Below are positions 28,714-37,124 of a stretch of DNA of 64,000 bases, one piece after another. The first letter of the stretch is position 1; each line of letters starts with the position of its first letter. The stretch covers positions 27,012-91,011 of the forward strand of contig JACQXX010000092.1 of assembly GCA_016208495.1 (NCBI GenBank), given 5' to 3'. This stretch comes from Acidobacteriota bacterium (GTDB lineage Bacteria; Acidobacteriota; Blastocatellia; Chloracidobacteriales; Chloracidobacteriaceae). A program made the translations under genes and the position numbers. The notes beneath the pieces are model-generated. The model was not told where the DNA came from and made no database searches. It saw nothing but the letters and a program-made list of their open reading frames with translations.

Positions 28714-29116
28714 TCAGGTGTTTCTCCTTAATACAGATATGAATAACGTGGAGAGATGCGGATGTGAAGCGATCTTGAGAGAACGAAGATTTTTCCAAAG
28801 TTGCCCAAATTTTGATTGAACTGGACCGCGAAAGTCCAACCGCTTTCACTGGTCCTCAGACTTGCCTGAGCGTTCAAAATATCGAGCCTTCCAAAAACAA
28901 GGCATTTTGGGAATCAGGCGCTCTGGGGTTTTGACCCAGGTTGACTGAAAGTTGAGCGAACCCTCAAGCCAAGTGCTGCAAATGCTTTTACTTATCCACG
29001 CTGAAAAGGACTCTGTCCTTGACACTCCTACCCCGCTATGCTATCAACGCTCTTCTTTTTAGGACCCGTTTCATCCCTCATACTTTTCCGTCTCTAAAGG
29101 TTGAACCTCATTCGCT
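28714..29116. promoter_or_regulatory. Divergent promoter region, esterase and ATP synthase
   Basis: A 403-bp non-coding region between divergent genes, so at least two promoters must lie here. It is one of the few long gaps without tandem repeats. I see no hairpin, riboswitch or operator that I would trust, and I do not place -35/-10 boxes. Confidence 0.5.
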
Positions 29117-29599
29117 ATGATAGACGCATGCCTATTACCTCAACTTCTGCTTTTCGCCGAATTGTTGAGCGTTGACTATTCTCTCGTCGTTATCATCGTC
29201 CTTTTCATTGTTTTAGCGGTTCTGCTCAACAGCCTGATCTTCAATCCGATCCTGAAAGTGCTCGAAGAGCGGGAACGCCTGACCAGCGGTTCCATCAGCG
29301 GTGCCCGGCACCTGCTCGAAGAATACGACCGCCGGCTCAAAGACTATGAATCGGCACTTAAAGATGCGCGCCTTGTGGCCTATGAACAGATGGAAAAACA
29401 TCGTTCAGCCGCAATGAAGGAACGCACTGATATGCTTAACACCGTGCGTGCCGAAACCACGGCTGACATTGCCAAGGCCAAGAGTGAAATCGAAGCTCAG
29501 GTCAAGAAAGCCCGCACGGCACTTGAAAAAGATGCCTCGGTGATGGCCGCCACGATTTCGACCTCAATTCTTGGTCGTCAAGTTGGAGGTCCACGATGA
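29117..29599 (+). CDS. atpF': F-type ATP synthase subunit b'
   Basis: The first of two b-type peripheral stalk subunits of the F1Fo ATP synthase. One N-terminal membrane helix (YSLVVIIVLFIVLAVLLNSLIF) is followed by the b-family signature NPILKVLEERER and a long charged helix to the C-terminus. 160 residues is normal. The stop overlaps the start of the next gene (ATGA), showing tight coupling. The second b gene follows, so the stalk is a b/b' heterodimer. The subunit a and c genes that often precede it are not present upstream. Confidence 0.92.
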   Translation: MIDACLLPQLLLFAELLSVDYSLVVIIVLFIVLAVLLNSLIFNPILKVLEERERLTSGSISGARHLLEEYDRRLKDYESALKDARLVAYEQMEKHRSAAMKERTDMLNTVRAETTADIAKAKSEIEAQVKKARTALEKDASVMAATISTSILGRQVGGPR

Positions 29600-30120
29600 T
29601 GTTTCCTCTCTTAACCAGCCTGTTCGCCTCAATCGAACTCCTCTCCTCAATGCCGCTTGGCTATCGCTTTATCAACTTTGCCATTTTTGCGATTGCACTT
29701 GGGGCGGTTCTCTATAAACCACTCACGCAGGGGTTGCAGGCCCGCGCCAATTCAATCGAGGAAGAACTTCAGCGAGCTGGAAAAGAAATCGCTGCCGCCG
29801 AAGCCAAAATGAAAGAGTTAGATACCCGTATCAGCCGACTTGATGACGAAATCAACAACATCAAGCAGCAAGCTGAACGCGATGCCAAAGCTGAGCGCGA
29901 ACGAATTGCACAAACCACCAAAGAAGATGCCGAACGGTTGCGCGCGATGGCCCGCCTTGAAATTGAAGGTGCGATGAAAGCGGCCCGGACTGAACTCCGG
30001 GCATTTACCGCCTCGCAGGCAGTCGAAATGGCAGAAGCAATCATCCGGCGTGAGTTGAAAGACGCTGACCGCGATCAACTGGTTACTCGCTATGTTGACC
30101 GCATGGAGCGGGTGAACTGA
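29596..30120 (+). CDS. atpF: F-type ATP synthase subunit b
   Basis: Peripheral stalk subunit of 174 residues: an N-terminal hydrophobic helix (YRFINFAIFAIALGAVLYKPL), then a continuous charged coiled-coil helix (ARANSIEEELQRAGKEIAAAEAKMKELDTR) and the family-typical end AEAIIRRELKDADRDQLVTRYV. It overlaps the b' gene by four bases. The gap to the delta subunit (143 bp) is filled with a repeat element, unusual for an ATP synthase operon. Confidence 0.94.
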   Translation: MMFPLLTSLFASIELLSSMPLGYRFINFAIFAIALGAVLYKPLTQGLQARANSIEEELQRAGKEIAAAEAKMKELDTRISRLDDEINNIKQQAERDAKAERERIAQTTKEDAERLRAMARLEIEGAMKAARTELRAFTASQAVEMAEAIIRRELKDADRDQLVTRYVDRMERVN

Positions 30121-30263
30121 TTGGGGGCTTGGGCGATTGAAGGGATGAGGGATGAGGGATGAAATAAAACCAATTCTTCAGCCCAATGTCTTCAGCCCTG
30201 AGCCCTGAGCCCGATGTCTTCAGCCCGAGAAAAAGGTCTTCATTTCCACGAACTGAGTTATTT
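30121..30263. repeat. ggctgaag-family element inside the atp operon
   Basis: The words gggatgagg, ggatgaaat, attcttcagccc, cttcagccc and gagccctgagcc occur in the same order as in the elements at 17700-17854 and 36985-37125. It separates the b and delta subunit genes without disrupting either. Confidence 0.8.
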
Positions 30264-30806
30264 ATGAGCATTACCGCCCTTGCCAATCGTTATGCCCGTG
30301 CTTTGGTTGATGTGACTGCGGCCAAAGGCGAAATGAAAGAAGTGTTTACTGAGATCAGCGCGTTTCAGACCCTGGTCGCCACCCACGCCGAACTCCACGA
30401 AGTCGTGGTCAATCCAACAATTCCCCAAAACCAGAAAGAAGTGCTGCTGGTCACGCTGACCACCCGCATGAAGCTGCGCCCGACAACGGTGAATTTCCTG
30501 AGTCTACTGCTGCGCAATCAGCGTCTGGCCTATTTAGGTGAAATTGTGGAGGCATTACGACGCGAAATTGACATTCGGACCAATGTGGTCGCCGCCGATG
30601 TCACCACCGCTGGCGCCCTGGCTGAAACCCAAAAAGTCACGATTGAAAAACGCCTCCAGCAAGTCACCGGAAAAGCCGTTCGGATCAACTACACGGTGGA
30701 TCCAACGATTATCGGAGGTGTGGTCTCACGGATTGGAAGCCGCATTTATGACGGCTCAATTCGCAATCAGTTAGACAGCTATCGCACAGCTCTGAGCCAA
30801 AACTAG
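30264..30806 (+). CDS. atpH: F-type ATP synthase subunit delta
   Basis: The delta (OSCP-type) subunit links the stalk to the alpha/beta head. Family blocks: ALANRYARALVDV at the N-terminus, NPTIPQNQKE, LLRNQRLAYLGEIVEAL and the C-terminal VDPTIIGGVVSRIGSRIYDGSIRNQL. 180 residues is standard. I use the ATG at 30264, because the frame upstream runs through a repeat element. A second repeat element separates it from atpA. Confidence 0.95.
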   Translation: MSITALANRYARALVDVTAAKGEMKEVFTEISAFQTLVATHAELHEVVVNPTIPQNQKEVLLVTLTTRMKLRPTTVNFLSLLLRNQRLAYLGEIVEALRREIDIRTNVVAADVTTAGALAETQKVTIEKRLQQVTGKAVRINYTVDPTIIGGVVSRIGSRIYDGSIRNQLDSYRTALSQN

Positions 30807-31138
30807 AGAATGAAGAATGTGGTTAGTGGTTAGTTTTTAGTGCCTGGTTCTTGGTTCTTCTTCGAAAGTATTGATTTCTAATCACTAATCACTAATCACT
30901 AAAAGGGTTCTTCATTCTTAAGCTGGTGCATGTGTTGATCTGAGTTGGGTTTCACACAGGGGATTGTGTTTGGATAGAGCGATTTTCTTTTCCACGCATT
31001 CATTTTTTCAGGGGATTCCCCTCATCCTCACCTCCAGACACTCTTTTGGTGAGCACCACTCATCGCCAATGCCCGGTAAAACGATGTTAGTTTTTTTGAA
31101 TTGAATTATTTGCGGGATTTCCCTGACAGGAAGAAACT
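30807..31138. repeat. Repeat element and atpA leader
   Basis: At 30811-30918 lies a gaatgaaga/ttcttcattct element whose inner core (ttcttggttcttcttcgaaa then gtattgatttcta, 30847-30890) recurs at 39466-39500 and inverted at 7021-7065. The remaining 220 bp (30920-31138) is unique and may carry an additional promoter for atpA; no motif is certain. Confidence 0.7.
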
Positions 31139-32671
31139 ATGGAACCAATTAAAGCGGACGAAATTAGCCAGATAATTCGCCAACAGATTGAAAACTTCCA
31201 GGTGGGAGTAACGGTTTCTGAGGTTGGCACGATCATCAAAGTCGGTGACGGAATCGCTGAAATCCACGGCCTGGAGCGCGCCATGGCCGGCGAATTGCTC
31301 GATTTACCCAACAACGTAAAAGGCATTGCCCTCAACCTTGAAGAAGACAAGGTCGGGGCGGTGTTGTTTGGTGATTACTACACGATTAAACAGGGCGACC
31401 TGGTCAAGCGCACCGGACGCATCATGTCAGTCCCGGTCGGTGACGCCATGATCGGTCGGGTGGTCAACGCCCTTGGCGAACCAATTGATGGTCGCGGCCC
31501 GATTGCCAATGACGGGTTTAACCCCATTGAGCGCATCGCCCCTGGGATCGTGGACCGCAAAGGGGTGAAAGAGCCAATGCAGACCGGTCTCAAAGCCATT
31601 GACTCGCTGGTGCCGATTGGTCGCGGACAACGCGAACTCATCATCGGTGACCGCCAGACCGGAAAAACCGCCGTCGGGCTTGATACCATTATCAACTCCA
31701 AAGGCAAAAATCTGATCTGCGTCTACATCGCCATCGGTCAGAAAAAATCAACTGTGGCCCAGGTGGTGAAAAAGCTCGAAGAGCACGACGCAATGTCATA
31801 CACCGTCATTGTGTCAGCCGGCGCTTCGGACCCGGCGGCCATGCAGTACATTGCGCCGTACTCGGGCTGTGCCATCGGGGAATACTTTATGGATCGCGGC
31901 AAACACGTGCTGTGCATCTATGACGATCTTTCAAAACACGCCGTCGCGTATCGCGAAATCTCCCTGTTGCTGCGCCGTCCGCCCGGACGTGAAGCCTATC
32001 CTGGGGACGTGTTTTACCTGCACTCACGCCTGCTGGAGCGCGCGGCCAAATACAGTGATGAAAAAGGCGGCGGCTCATTGACAGCCCTGCCGATCATTGA
32101 AACCCAGGCCGGCGACATCTCGGCGTACATTCCAACCAACGTGATTTCAATCACTGATGGTCAGATCTTCCTCGAAGCCGACCTCTTTAACGCCGGGGTC
32201 CGACCCGCCATCAACGTCGGTCTGTCGGTTTCCCGCGTGGGAGGAAACGCCCAGATCAAAGCCATGAAGCAGGTCGCCGGAACACTCCGCCTCGAACTGG
32301 CCCAGTACCGCGAACTTGCCGCCTTCGCCCAGTTTGGCTCCGACCTTGACAAAGCCACCCAGCAACAGTTGGCTCGTGGTCAGCGCCTGACGGAAATCCT
32401 CAAACAGCCGCAATATGTACCAATGCCGGTTGAAAAGCAGGTCTTTCTGGTGTGGGCCGCCACGGGTGGTCACGTGGATGAAATTCCCGTGGCTGAACTC
32501 CGTCGGTTTGAGACCGAGTTGATGTCCTTCCTGGATAACAGCAAGTCTTCACTGCTCAAGAAAATTCTGGACAAGAAGGAATTGACCGGCGAGATCAAGG
32601 ATGAAATGAAGGCAGCCATTGACGAGTTCAAGAAGACCTTCACCGTTCGCGGCCAGGCAGCAAAAGCCTAA
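31139..32671 (+). CDS. atpA: F-type ATP synthase subunit alpha
   Basis: Non-catalytic nucleotide-binding subunit of the F1 head, 510 residues. Clear features: the P-loop [41 protein letters not shown], and the family signature [17 protein letters not shown] at 31139 follows ggaag. The lower helical domain and C-terminus (FTVRGQ) are intact. It lies in the order b'-b-delta-alpha-gamma. Confidence 0.98.
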   Translation: MEPIKADEISQIIRQQIENFQVGVTVSEVGTIIKVGDGIAEIHGLERAMAGELLDLPNNVKGIALNLEEDKVGAVLFGDYYTIKQGDLVKRTGRIMSVPVGDAMIGRVVNALGEPIDGRGPIANDGFNPIERIAPGIVDRKGVKEPMQTGLKAIDSLVPIGRGQRELIIGDRQTGKTAVGLDTIINSKGKNLICVYIAIGQKKSTVAQVVKKLEEHDAMSYTVIVSAGASDPAAMQYIAPYSGCAIGEYFMDRGKHVLCIYDDLSKHAVAYREISLLLRRPPGREAYPGDVFYLHSRLLERAAKYSDEKGGGSLTALPIIETQAGDISAYIPTNVISITDGQIFLEADLFNAGVRPAINVGLSVSRVGGNAQIKAMKQVAGTLRLELAQYRELAAFAQFGSDLDKATQQQLARGQRLTEILKQPQYVPMPVEKQVFLVWAATGGHVDEIPVAELRRFETELMSFLDNSKSSLLKKILDKKELTGEIKDEMKAAIDEFKKTFTVRGQAAKA

Positions 32672-32795
32672 GAGAATGAAGAATGAAGAATGAAGAATGA
32701 AGAAACCATTCTGTTTTTTCTTTCTTCATTCTCAATTCTCAATTCTTCATTCAGACATGGCTTAACCCTTATTCATCACACAGAAATAAAAAGCT
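32672..32795. repeat. gaatgaaga inverted-arm repeat
   Basis: A left arm of four gaatgaa/gaagaat units (32674-32703) and a right arm of ttcattctcaattc units (32723-32753) flank a short T-rich core. The arms are complementary and could form a long imperfect hairpin in the atpA-atpG spacer. Confidence 0.85.
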
Positions 32796-33716
32796 ATGCC
32801 AAATTTACAGGGTGTCAGGCGACGAATTAAGGCGGTGCGCAGCATGCGCCAGATCACCAAAGCGATGAAACTGGTGTCTACCTCGCGCTTGAAACGTGCG
32901 CAGGATCGAGTAACCGCAGCGCGCCCATACTCCAGGAAAATGACCGAAGTGCTTGAAAATCTGGCTTCACGGACCACCGGGTTTTCGAGTCCACTGTTAG
33001 AACAACGCACCGGAAACCGGGTCTTGCTGGTCCTGGTGACTGGCGATAAAGGGTTATGCGGTGCGTTTAACACCAACCTGATCCGGGCGGCCAACCTCTT
33101 CATCCGTGAAAATCCGGATGCCCACATCGAACTGGTGGCCATCGGACGCAAAGGCCGGGATTTCTTCCGGCGACGCAACATCAAAATTCGCAAGGAATAT
33201 ATCGGCATCACAGCCAAAGCGGTCACGTATGAGATTGCTGCCGAGATTGCCCACGAAGTAGTCGAGATGTTTAGTGGCAGTTCAACCGAAACGCTTGAAG
33301 AAGCGGCTGAAAAAACCGAATTTGAAACTCCAGATAAAGTCGTTCTGATTTATAATGAGTTCAAATCCGTCATTCAGCAGGTTGTTCGAACCGAACAACT
33401 CCTGCCAATCGGACGCTTTACCGAAACGACCGATGAGGGGCAAGGAGGTTCGGATTCAAGCACTGACTATCTCTATGAGCAGCCACCAGCCGAAATTTTC
33501 ACCCGGCTGCTTCCCCGCTACATTGAAACCCAGATGTTTCAGGCCCTGCTTGAATCAGTGGCATCCGAACATGGTTCCCGGATGACCGCCATGGACTCCG
33601 CCAGCAAGAACGCCACCGAGGTGATTAACAAGCTGACGCTGAACATGAACCGCATCCGTCAGGCAGCCATCACCAACGACATCATCGAAGTGGTCAGCGG
33701 CGCGGCAGCACTTTAG
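32796..33716 (+). CDS. atpG: F-type ATP synthase subunit gamma
   Basis: The central rotor shaft of F1, 306 residues. The N-terminus GVRRRIKAVRSMRQITKAMKL and the C-terminus MTAMDSASKNATEVINKLTLNMNRIRQAAITNDIIEVVSGA are diagnostic. It is about 15-20 residues longer than typical because of an acidic segment around ETLEEAAEKTEFE and a Gly/Ser-rich loop DEGQGGSDSS. The beta and epsilon genes that normally follow are absent; the next gene is unrelated. A tandem array begins a few bases after the TAG. Confidence 0.97.
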   Translation: MPNLQGVRRRIKAVRSMRQITKAMKLVSTSRLKRAQDRVTAARPYSRKMTEVLENLASRTTGFSSPLLEQRTGNRVLLVLVTGDKGLCGAFNTNLIRAANLFIRENPDAHIELVAIGRKGRDFFRRRNIKIRKEYIGITAKAVTYEIAAEIAHEVVEMFSGSSTETLEEAAEKTEFETPDKVVLIYNEFKSVIQQVVRTEQLLPIGRFTETTDEGQGGSDSSTDYLYEQPPAEIFTRLLPRYIETQMFQALLESVASEHGSRMTAMDSASKNATEVINKLTLNMNRIRQAAITNDIIEVVSGAAAL

Positions 33717-33895
33717 GACCGGGTTCAGGGTTCAGGGTTCAGGGTTCAGGGTTCAGGGTTCAGGGTTCAGGGTTCAGGGTTCAGGGTTCAGGGTTCAGGG
33801 TTCAGGGTCTTCGAACTTTTGTCCTTTTCGTCTTTTTTGTCCTTTATGTCTTTTAAACCCTGGACCCTGAAACCCTGAACCCTTACCAATACGAT
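33717..33895. repeat. (gggttca)n array with weak inverted arm
   Basis: About twelve copies of gggttca occupy 33722-33807. Then come gtccttttcgtc-type words (33820-33855), and a right arm aaccctggaccctgaaaccctgaaccc (33856-33883) that complements the array in shorter segments. Nothing coding is seen. Confidence 0.9.
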
Positions 33896-33902
33896 TTTCT
33901 TA

Positions 33903-33946
33903 TTCGGCGTTTGGAGCAGCAAACATCAGTTGCTCCAAACGCCGAA
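33903..33946 (+). terminator. Strong hairpin after the atp operon
   Basis: A perfect 16-bp stem (ttcggcgtttggagca and its complement) with a 12-base loop. It lies about 190 bp after atpG and about 60 bp before the next ATG. The stem is followed by atgttttcc, only weakly T-rich. It may stop the atp transcript or control the reductase gene downstream. Confidence 0.5.
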
Positions 33947-34003
33947 ATGTTTTCCAATGCCCTGACTGGTTGACCCCTGATCCTGAAAATAGACGAAACC
34001 AAT

Positions 34004-35206
34004 ATGCTTGTTGTTATTTGTGGTGGTGGCCCTGGTGGCGCGGTTGCCGCCCAAAAGCTGGCCCAAAGTGGCGTTGAAACCATTCTTCTTGAAAAAAATT
34101 TCACCCGGATCAAACCCTGTGGCGGGGCAGTCCCTCCAGCGCTGATCCGCGAATTTGATATTCCAGAACACATCATTGAACGGCGGGTTCAAGCCCTCAC
34201 GGTTTATGCCCCCTCAGGCCAATCGGTTCAGATAGAGACTTCAAATAGTTTTGTGGGCATGGTCAACCGCGAAGCGTTTGACAATTTCTTGCGGGATCGG
34301 GCGGCCCAGGCAGGTGCTTTGATCGTCGAAGCCCGCGTTGAAACACTTGATGCAACAGAACTTGGCGCGTTTGTGACGTTTACAACCCCTGACGGCAAAC
34401 GGAAAACTGTCCAGCCGGATTGCATCATTGGCGCCGACGGCGTCAATTCTCTGGTCGCCCGAAAACTCAATCTGGTCAAAGGCGGTTTGCAGGCAACGGC
34501 TGTCCAGGAACGATTTGCACTCAAGTCTGATCACATTGCCCAGTTGATCCAGCGGTGTGAAATTTATTATGACGGGCGGTTTTCGCCTGATTTCTATAGC
34601 TGGGTGTACCCTAAAGCCGACCACGTCGTGATTGGCACCGCCACCACAGTCAGCAATGCCAACGTCCATATCTATCTGGAAACCTTCAAACAGCAGCTTG
34701 GCATTCATGACGCACCGATGTTGACTGAAACCGCTCAAATTCCGCTCCGTCCGTTGAAAAGCTGGACCGCCAACCGGGCAGTCTTGATCGGGGACGCTGC
34801 TGGCCTGGCAGCGCCAACGTCGGGTGAAGGCATTTATTATGCAATGAAAAGTGGTGTGATGGCGGCAGATGCAATTTTAGAATGCAGCGCTGATTTGCGG
34901 GCACATAAGCTGGAAGATGCCTACCAGAAACGATTTATGAAAGAGTACGGCGCAACCTACCGTCAACTTGAAGCTTTACAAACGGCTTACTACCAGAGCG
35001 ACGAACACCGCGAAGCACTGGTTCACCTGTGCACTGATGCCTCAATTCGTGATCTGGCCATCCAGTCATATCTGTTTAACAAACGCCTTTCACCAGTCTC
35101 AATTTTTACTTCATTAAAGCTCAAAACCAAAAACGCTGTTCAGTTGACCAGGGTGAAGCTTGGTCACTTTACCGGGAATGAAAAACTGGACAAAATTGCC
35201 AAATGA
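34004..35206 (+). CDS. Geranylgeranyl reductase-family FAD protein (ChlP/BchP-like)
   Basis: A FAD/NADPH oxidoreductase of 400 residues. The dinucleotide fold is ICGGGPGGAVAAQKLAQSG. Next comes KPCGGAVPPALIREF, the hallmark of geranylgeranyl reductases, then REAFDNFLRDRAAQAGA, FYSWVYPKADHVVIGTAT and GDAAGLAAPTSGEGIYYAMKSG. The whole length follows chlorophyll/bacteriochlorophyll reductase ChlP/BchP closely. In phototrophs these saturate the geranylgeranyl tail; in others the family acts on archaeal lipids or menaquinone tails. No other pigment gene lies in the window, so the substrate is open. Its stop overlaps the lptE start by four bases. Confidence 0.85.
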   Translation: MLVVICGGGPGGAVAAQKLAQSGVETILLEKNFTRIKPCGGAVPPALIREFDIPEHIIERRVQALTVYAPSGQSVQIETSNSFVGMVNREAFDNFLRDRAAQAGALIVEARVETLDATELGAFVTFTTPDGKRKTVQPDCIIGADGVNSLVARKLNLVKGGLQATAVQERFALKSDHIAQLIQRCEIYYDGRFSPDFYSWVYPKADHVVIGTATTVSNANVHIYLETFKQQLGIHDAPMLTETAQIPLRPLKSWTANRAVLIGDAAGLAAPTSGEGIYYAMKSGVMAADAILECSADLRAHKLEDAYQKRFMKEYGATYRQLEALQTAYYQSDEHREALVHLCTDASIRDLAIQSYLFNKRLSPVSIFTSLKLKTKNAVQLTRVKLGHFTGNEKLDKIAK

Positions 35207-35769
35207 ATCAACCTATTTCGTCGAAGCTCCACTATGTATTGCGTGTGTTTCACAGCATCTGTTTATTTGTTCTGGTGTTTGTGACGGTCGGTGCTGGCCC
35301 CTGCGGATACAAACCAGCCGGGAAAGGTGGTTCATTGCCGCCGAATATCCGCACGATTGCCATTCAGACATTTACCAACGAGAGCCTGCGGTATCGGGTC
35401 GAACAACGGTTTACGGCGGCGCTGGCGGATGAAATTCTGCGCCGGGGGTTACCAATCAGGCTCACAACCGATACCACTCACGCCGATGCGCTCATCACCG
35501 GGAGCATCCGCAACTTTGGATTTCGAGGGGTACTCGTTGACGATCAGGGCCGTATCCGCCTGTATGAACTCACCATCACTTCAGCCGTGACGCTGCGCGA
35601 CCAGACCTCCAATCGCGTCCTGTTTAACGATCAACGGCTGCAATTTCGTGGCGAATATCAACTCTCCGATGATCCGCGCTCATTTTTTAACGAAGAAGAC
35701 CCAGCCGTCGAACGCATGGCCCGCGACTTCGCCCGAAGCGTGGTAACTTCAATGTTAGAGGGATTTTAG
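35203..35769 (+). CDS. lptE: LPS-assembly lipoprotein LptE-like
   Basis: An outer-membrane lipoprotein that plugs LptD and helps insert lipopolysaccharide. The signal region (FHSICLFVLVFVTVGAGPCGY) ends in a lipobox-like GPC, followed by CGYKPAG, LPPNIRTIAIQTFTNES and RRGLPIRLTTDTTHADALITGSI, the usual LptE order. 188 residues fits. The ATGA overlap with the upstream reductase indicates one operon. The TAG stop is the first unit of a long tagtcag tandem array, so the gene ends exactly where the repeat begins. Confidence 0.85.
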   Translation: MNQPISSKLHYVLRVFHSICLFVLVFVTVGAGPCGYKPAGKGGSLPPNIRTIAIQTFTNESLRYRVEQRFTAALADEILRRGLPIRLTTDTTHADALITGSIRNFGFRGVLVDDQGRIRLYELTITSAVTLRDQTSNRVLFNDQRLQFRGEYQLSDDPRSFFNEEDPAVERMARDFARSVVTSMLEGF

Positions 35770-36029
35770 TCAGTAGTCAGTAGTCAGTAGTCAGTAGTCA
35801 GTAGTCAGTAGTCAGTAGTCAGTAGTCAGTAGTCAGTAGTCAGTAGTCAGTAGTCAGTAGTCAGTAGTCGAGTGTTGGGAATTGAGAAATTCTGTCAAGT
35901 GGATTCGGTTCTATTTGAGTCATTTAGGAACAATTCTTTTCAAGAATTCGACGGATTCAACGATCCGGGTTTTATCTACTGACTACTGACTTATCAACTA
36001 CTGACTTATCAACTACTGACTACTGACTA
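35767..36029. repeat. TCAGTAG element copy B
   Basis: About fourteen units of tagtcag start at the lptE stop (35767-35868). A 107-bp core follows at 35869-35975, then a short inverted arm of ctactgact units to 36029, where the last unit provides the TAG stop of the converging rnz gene. Core identity to copy C (56180-56286) is about 93%. Confidence 0.95.
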
Positions 36030-36962
36030 CGATCTTGAATTATCCACCGTCCACACCAAAAAATCGTGCGCCAGCTCAGTATTGGGAAAGATTGAACGGG
36101 CATCTTTGAGCAGATCATCGAGGGTGATAGCGCTTTCATTGGTGTAGCGCGGGCTGAAATGTGTCAGCAAGAGTTGTTTCACACCGGCTTCGAGGGCGAC
36201 ACGGGCGGCCATGCGCGTGGTTGAATGCAGGGCGCGATGGGCCAGGGGCTCGTCTTCGTGGGCATAGGTACTTTCGTGAATCAAAACATCCGCATCTTTG
36301 GCCAGCCGGACTGATGATTCGGAATAAATCGTGTCGGTGCAATACACCACTGACCGGCCCGGCTTGGGAGGACCACAGAGTTCGGCGCCGTTGATGGTTT
36401 GGCCATCGGCGAGCGTGATGGAATTACCGCGTTTGAGTTCTCCGTAGAGCGGCCCAAACGGAATCCCCAGCGCCTTTGCTTTTTCGACCAGAAACTGACC
36501 GGGTCGGTCTTTTTCCTGCACCCGGTAGCCATAAGCTGGAATGCGATGCCGGAGCGTGGCACAGGTAACCGTGTATTCGTGGTCTTCAAAGACCAGTCCA
36601 GGTTTCACCGGGTGAATATTGAGATTGTAGGGAAACTGGGTCTGCGTGAAGTGCTGGCAAGCGTGGATCAAGTCTTTCAACTCAGCCGGTCCATATAAAT
36701 CAACTTTGGTCATTCGCCCGGTCAGACCAGCGCTGGAAAGCAAGCCCATCAGTCCAAACGTGTGGTCGCCGTGCATATGCGTGACGAAAATACGGCGCAA
36801 CTGGCTGATACTGAGGTTGCTGCGAAAAAACTGATGCTGGGTGCCTTCGCCACAGTCAAACATCCACTGCTCCCCTCGTTGGGTCAACGACAGGATCACG
36901 CTCGACACATTGCGTGCCCGAGTTGGAACGCCTGAACTGGTACCGAGAAAAGTGATTTGCAT
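36027..36962 (-). CDS. rnz: Ribonuclease Z
   Basis: A metallo-beta-lactamase-fold endonuclease that trims the 3' trailer of tRNA precursors. Visible: MQITFLGTSSGVPT at the N-terminus, the zinc motif THMHGDHTFGLMGLL, the long arm region around GYRVQEKDRPGQFL, YCTDTIYSESSVRLAKDADVLIHESTY and LLTHFSPRY. 311 residues is normal. ATG at 36962 is the conserved start; the frame upstream is repeat-derived. The final Arg-Ser codons and TAG stop lie in or against a gtagtcagtag repeat. Confidence 0.95.
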   Translation of the reverse strand: MQITFLGTSSGVPTRARNVSSVILSLTQRGEQWMFDCGEGTQHQFFRSNLSISQLRRIFVTHMHGDHTFGLMGLLSSAGLTGRMTKVDLYGPAELKDLIHACQHFTQTQFPYNLNIHPVKPGLVFEDHEYTVTCATLRHRIPAYGYRVQEKDRPGQFLVEKAKALGIPFGPLYGELKRGNSITLADGQTINGAELCGPPKPGRSVVYCTDTIYSESSVRLAKDADVLIHESTYAHEDEPLAHRALHSTTRMAARVALEAGVKQLLLTHFSPRYTNESAITLDDLLKDARSIFPNTELAHDFLVWTVDNSRS

Positions 36963-37124
36963 GGGTGGCTTTTGTTCTTCGGGCTGAAAACTTTGGGCTG
37001 AGAAAACCAGGGCTTGGGGCAATCGAAGGGATGAGGGATGAGGGATGAGGGATGAAGGATGAAATAAACCCAATTCTTCAGCCCCAAGCCCTCAGCCCCC
37101 AACCTGCCTTCTTCAGCCCTGGTT
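36963..37124. repeat. ggctgaag-family element
   Basis: The words gggctgaaa, gggcttgg and gggatgagg (four direct units at 37028-37057), ggatgaaat, aattcttcagccccaagcc and cttcagccctgg follow the fixed order of this family. It fills the gap between the LOG-family gene and rnz. Confidence 0.8.

Noticed and set aside
33722..33807. Telomere-like gggttca repeat
   Set aside because: The resemblance to telomeric repeats is superficial; the array is short, internal and between two bacterial genes.
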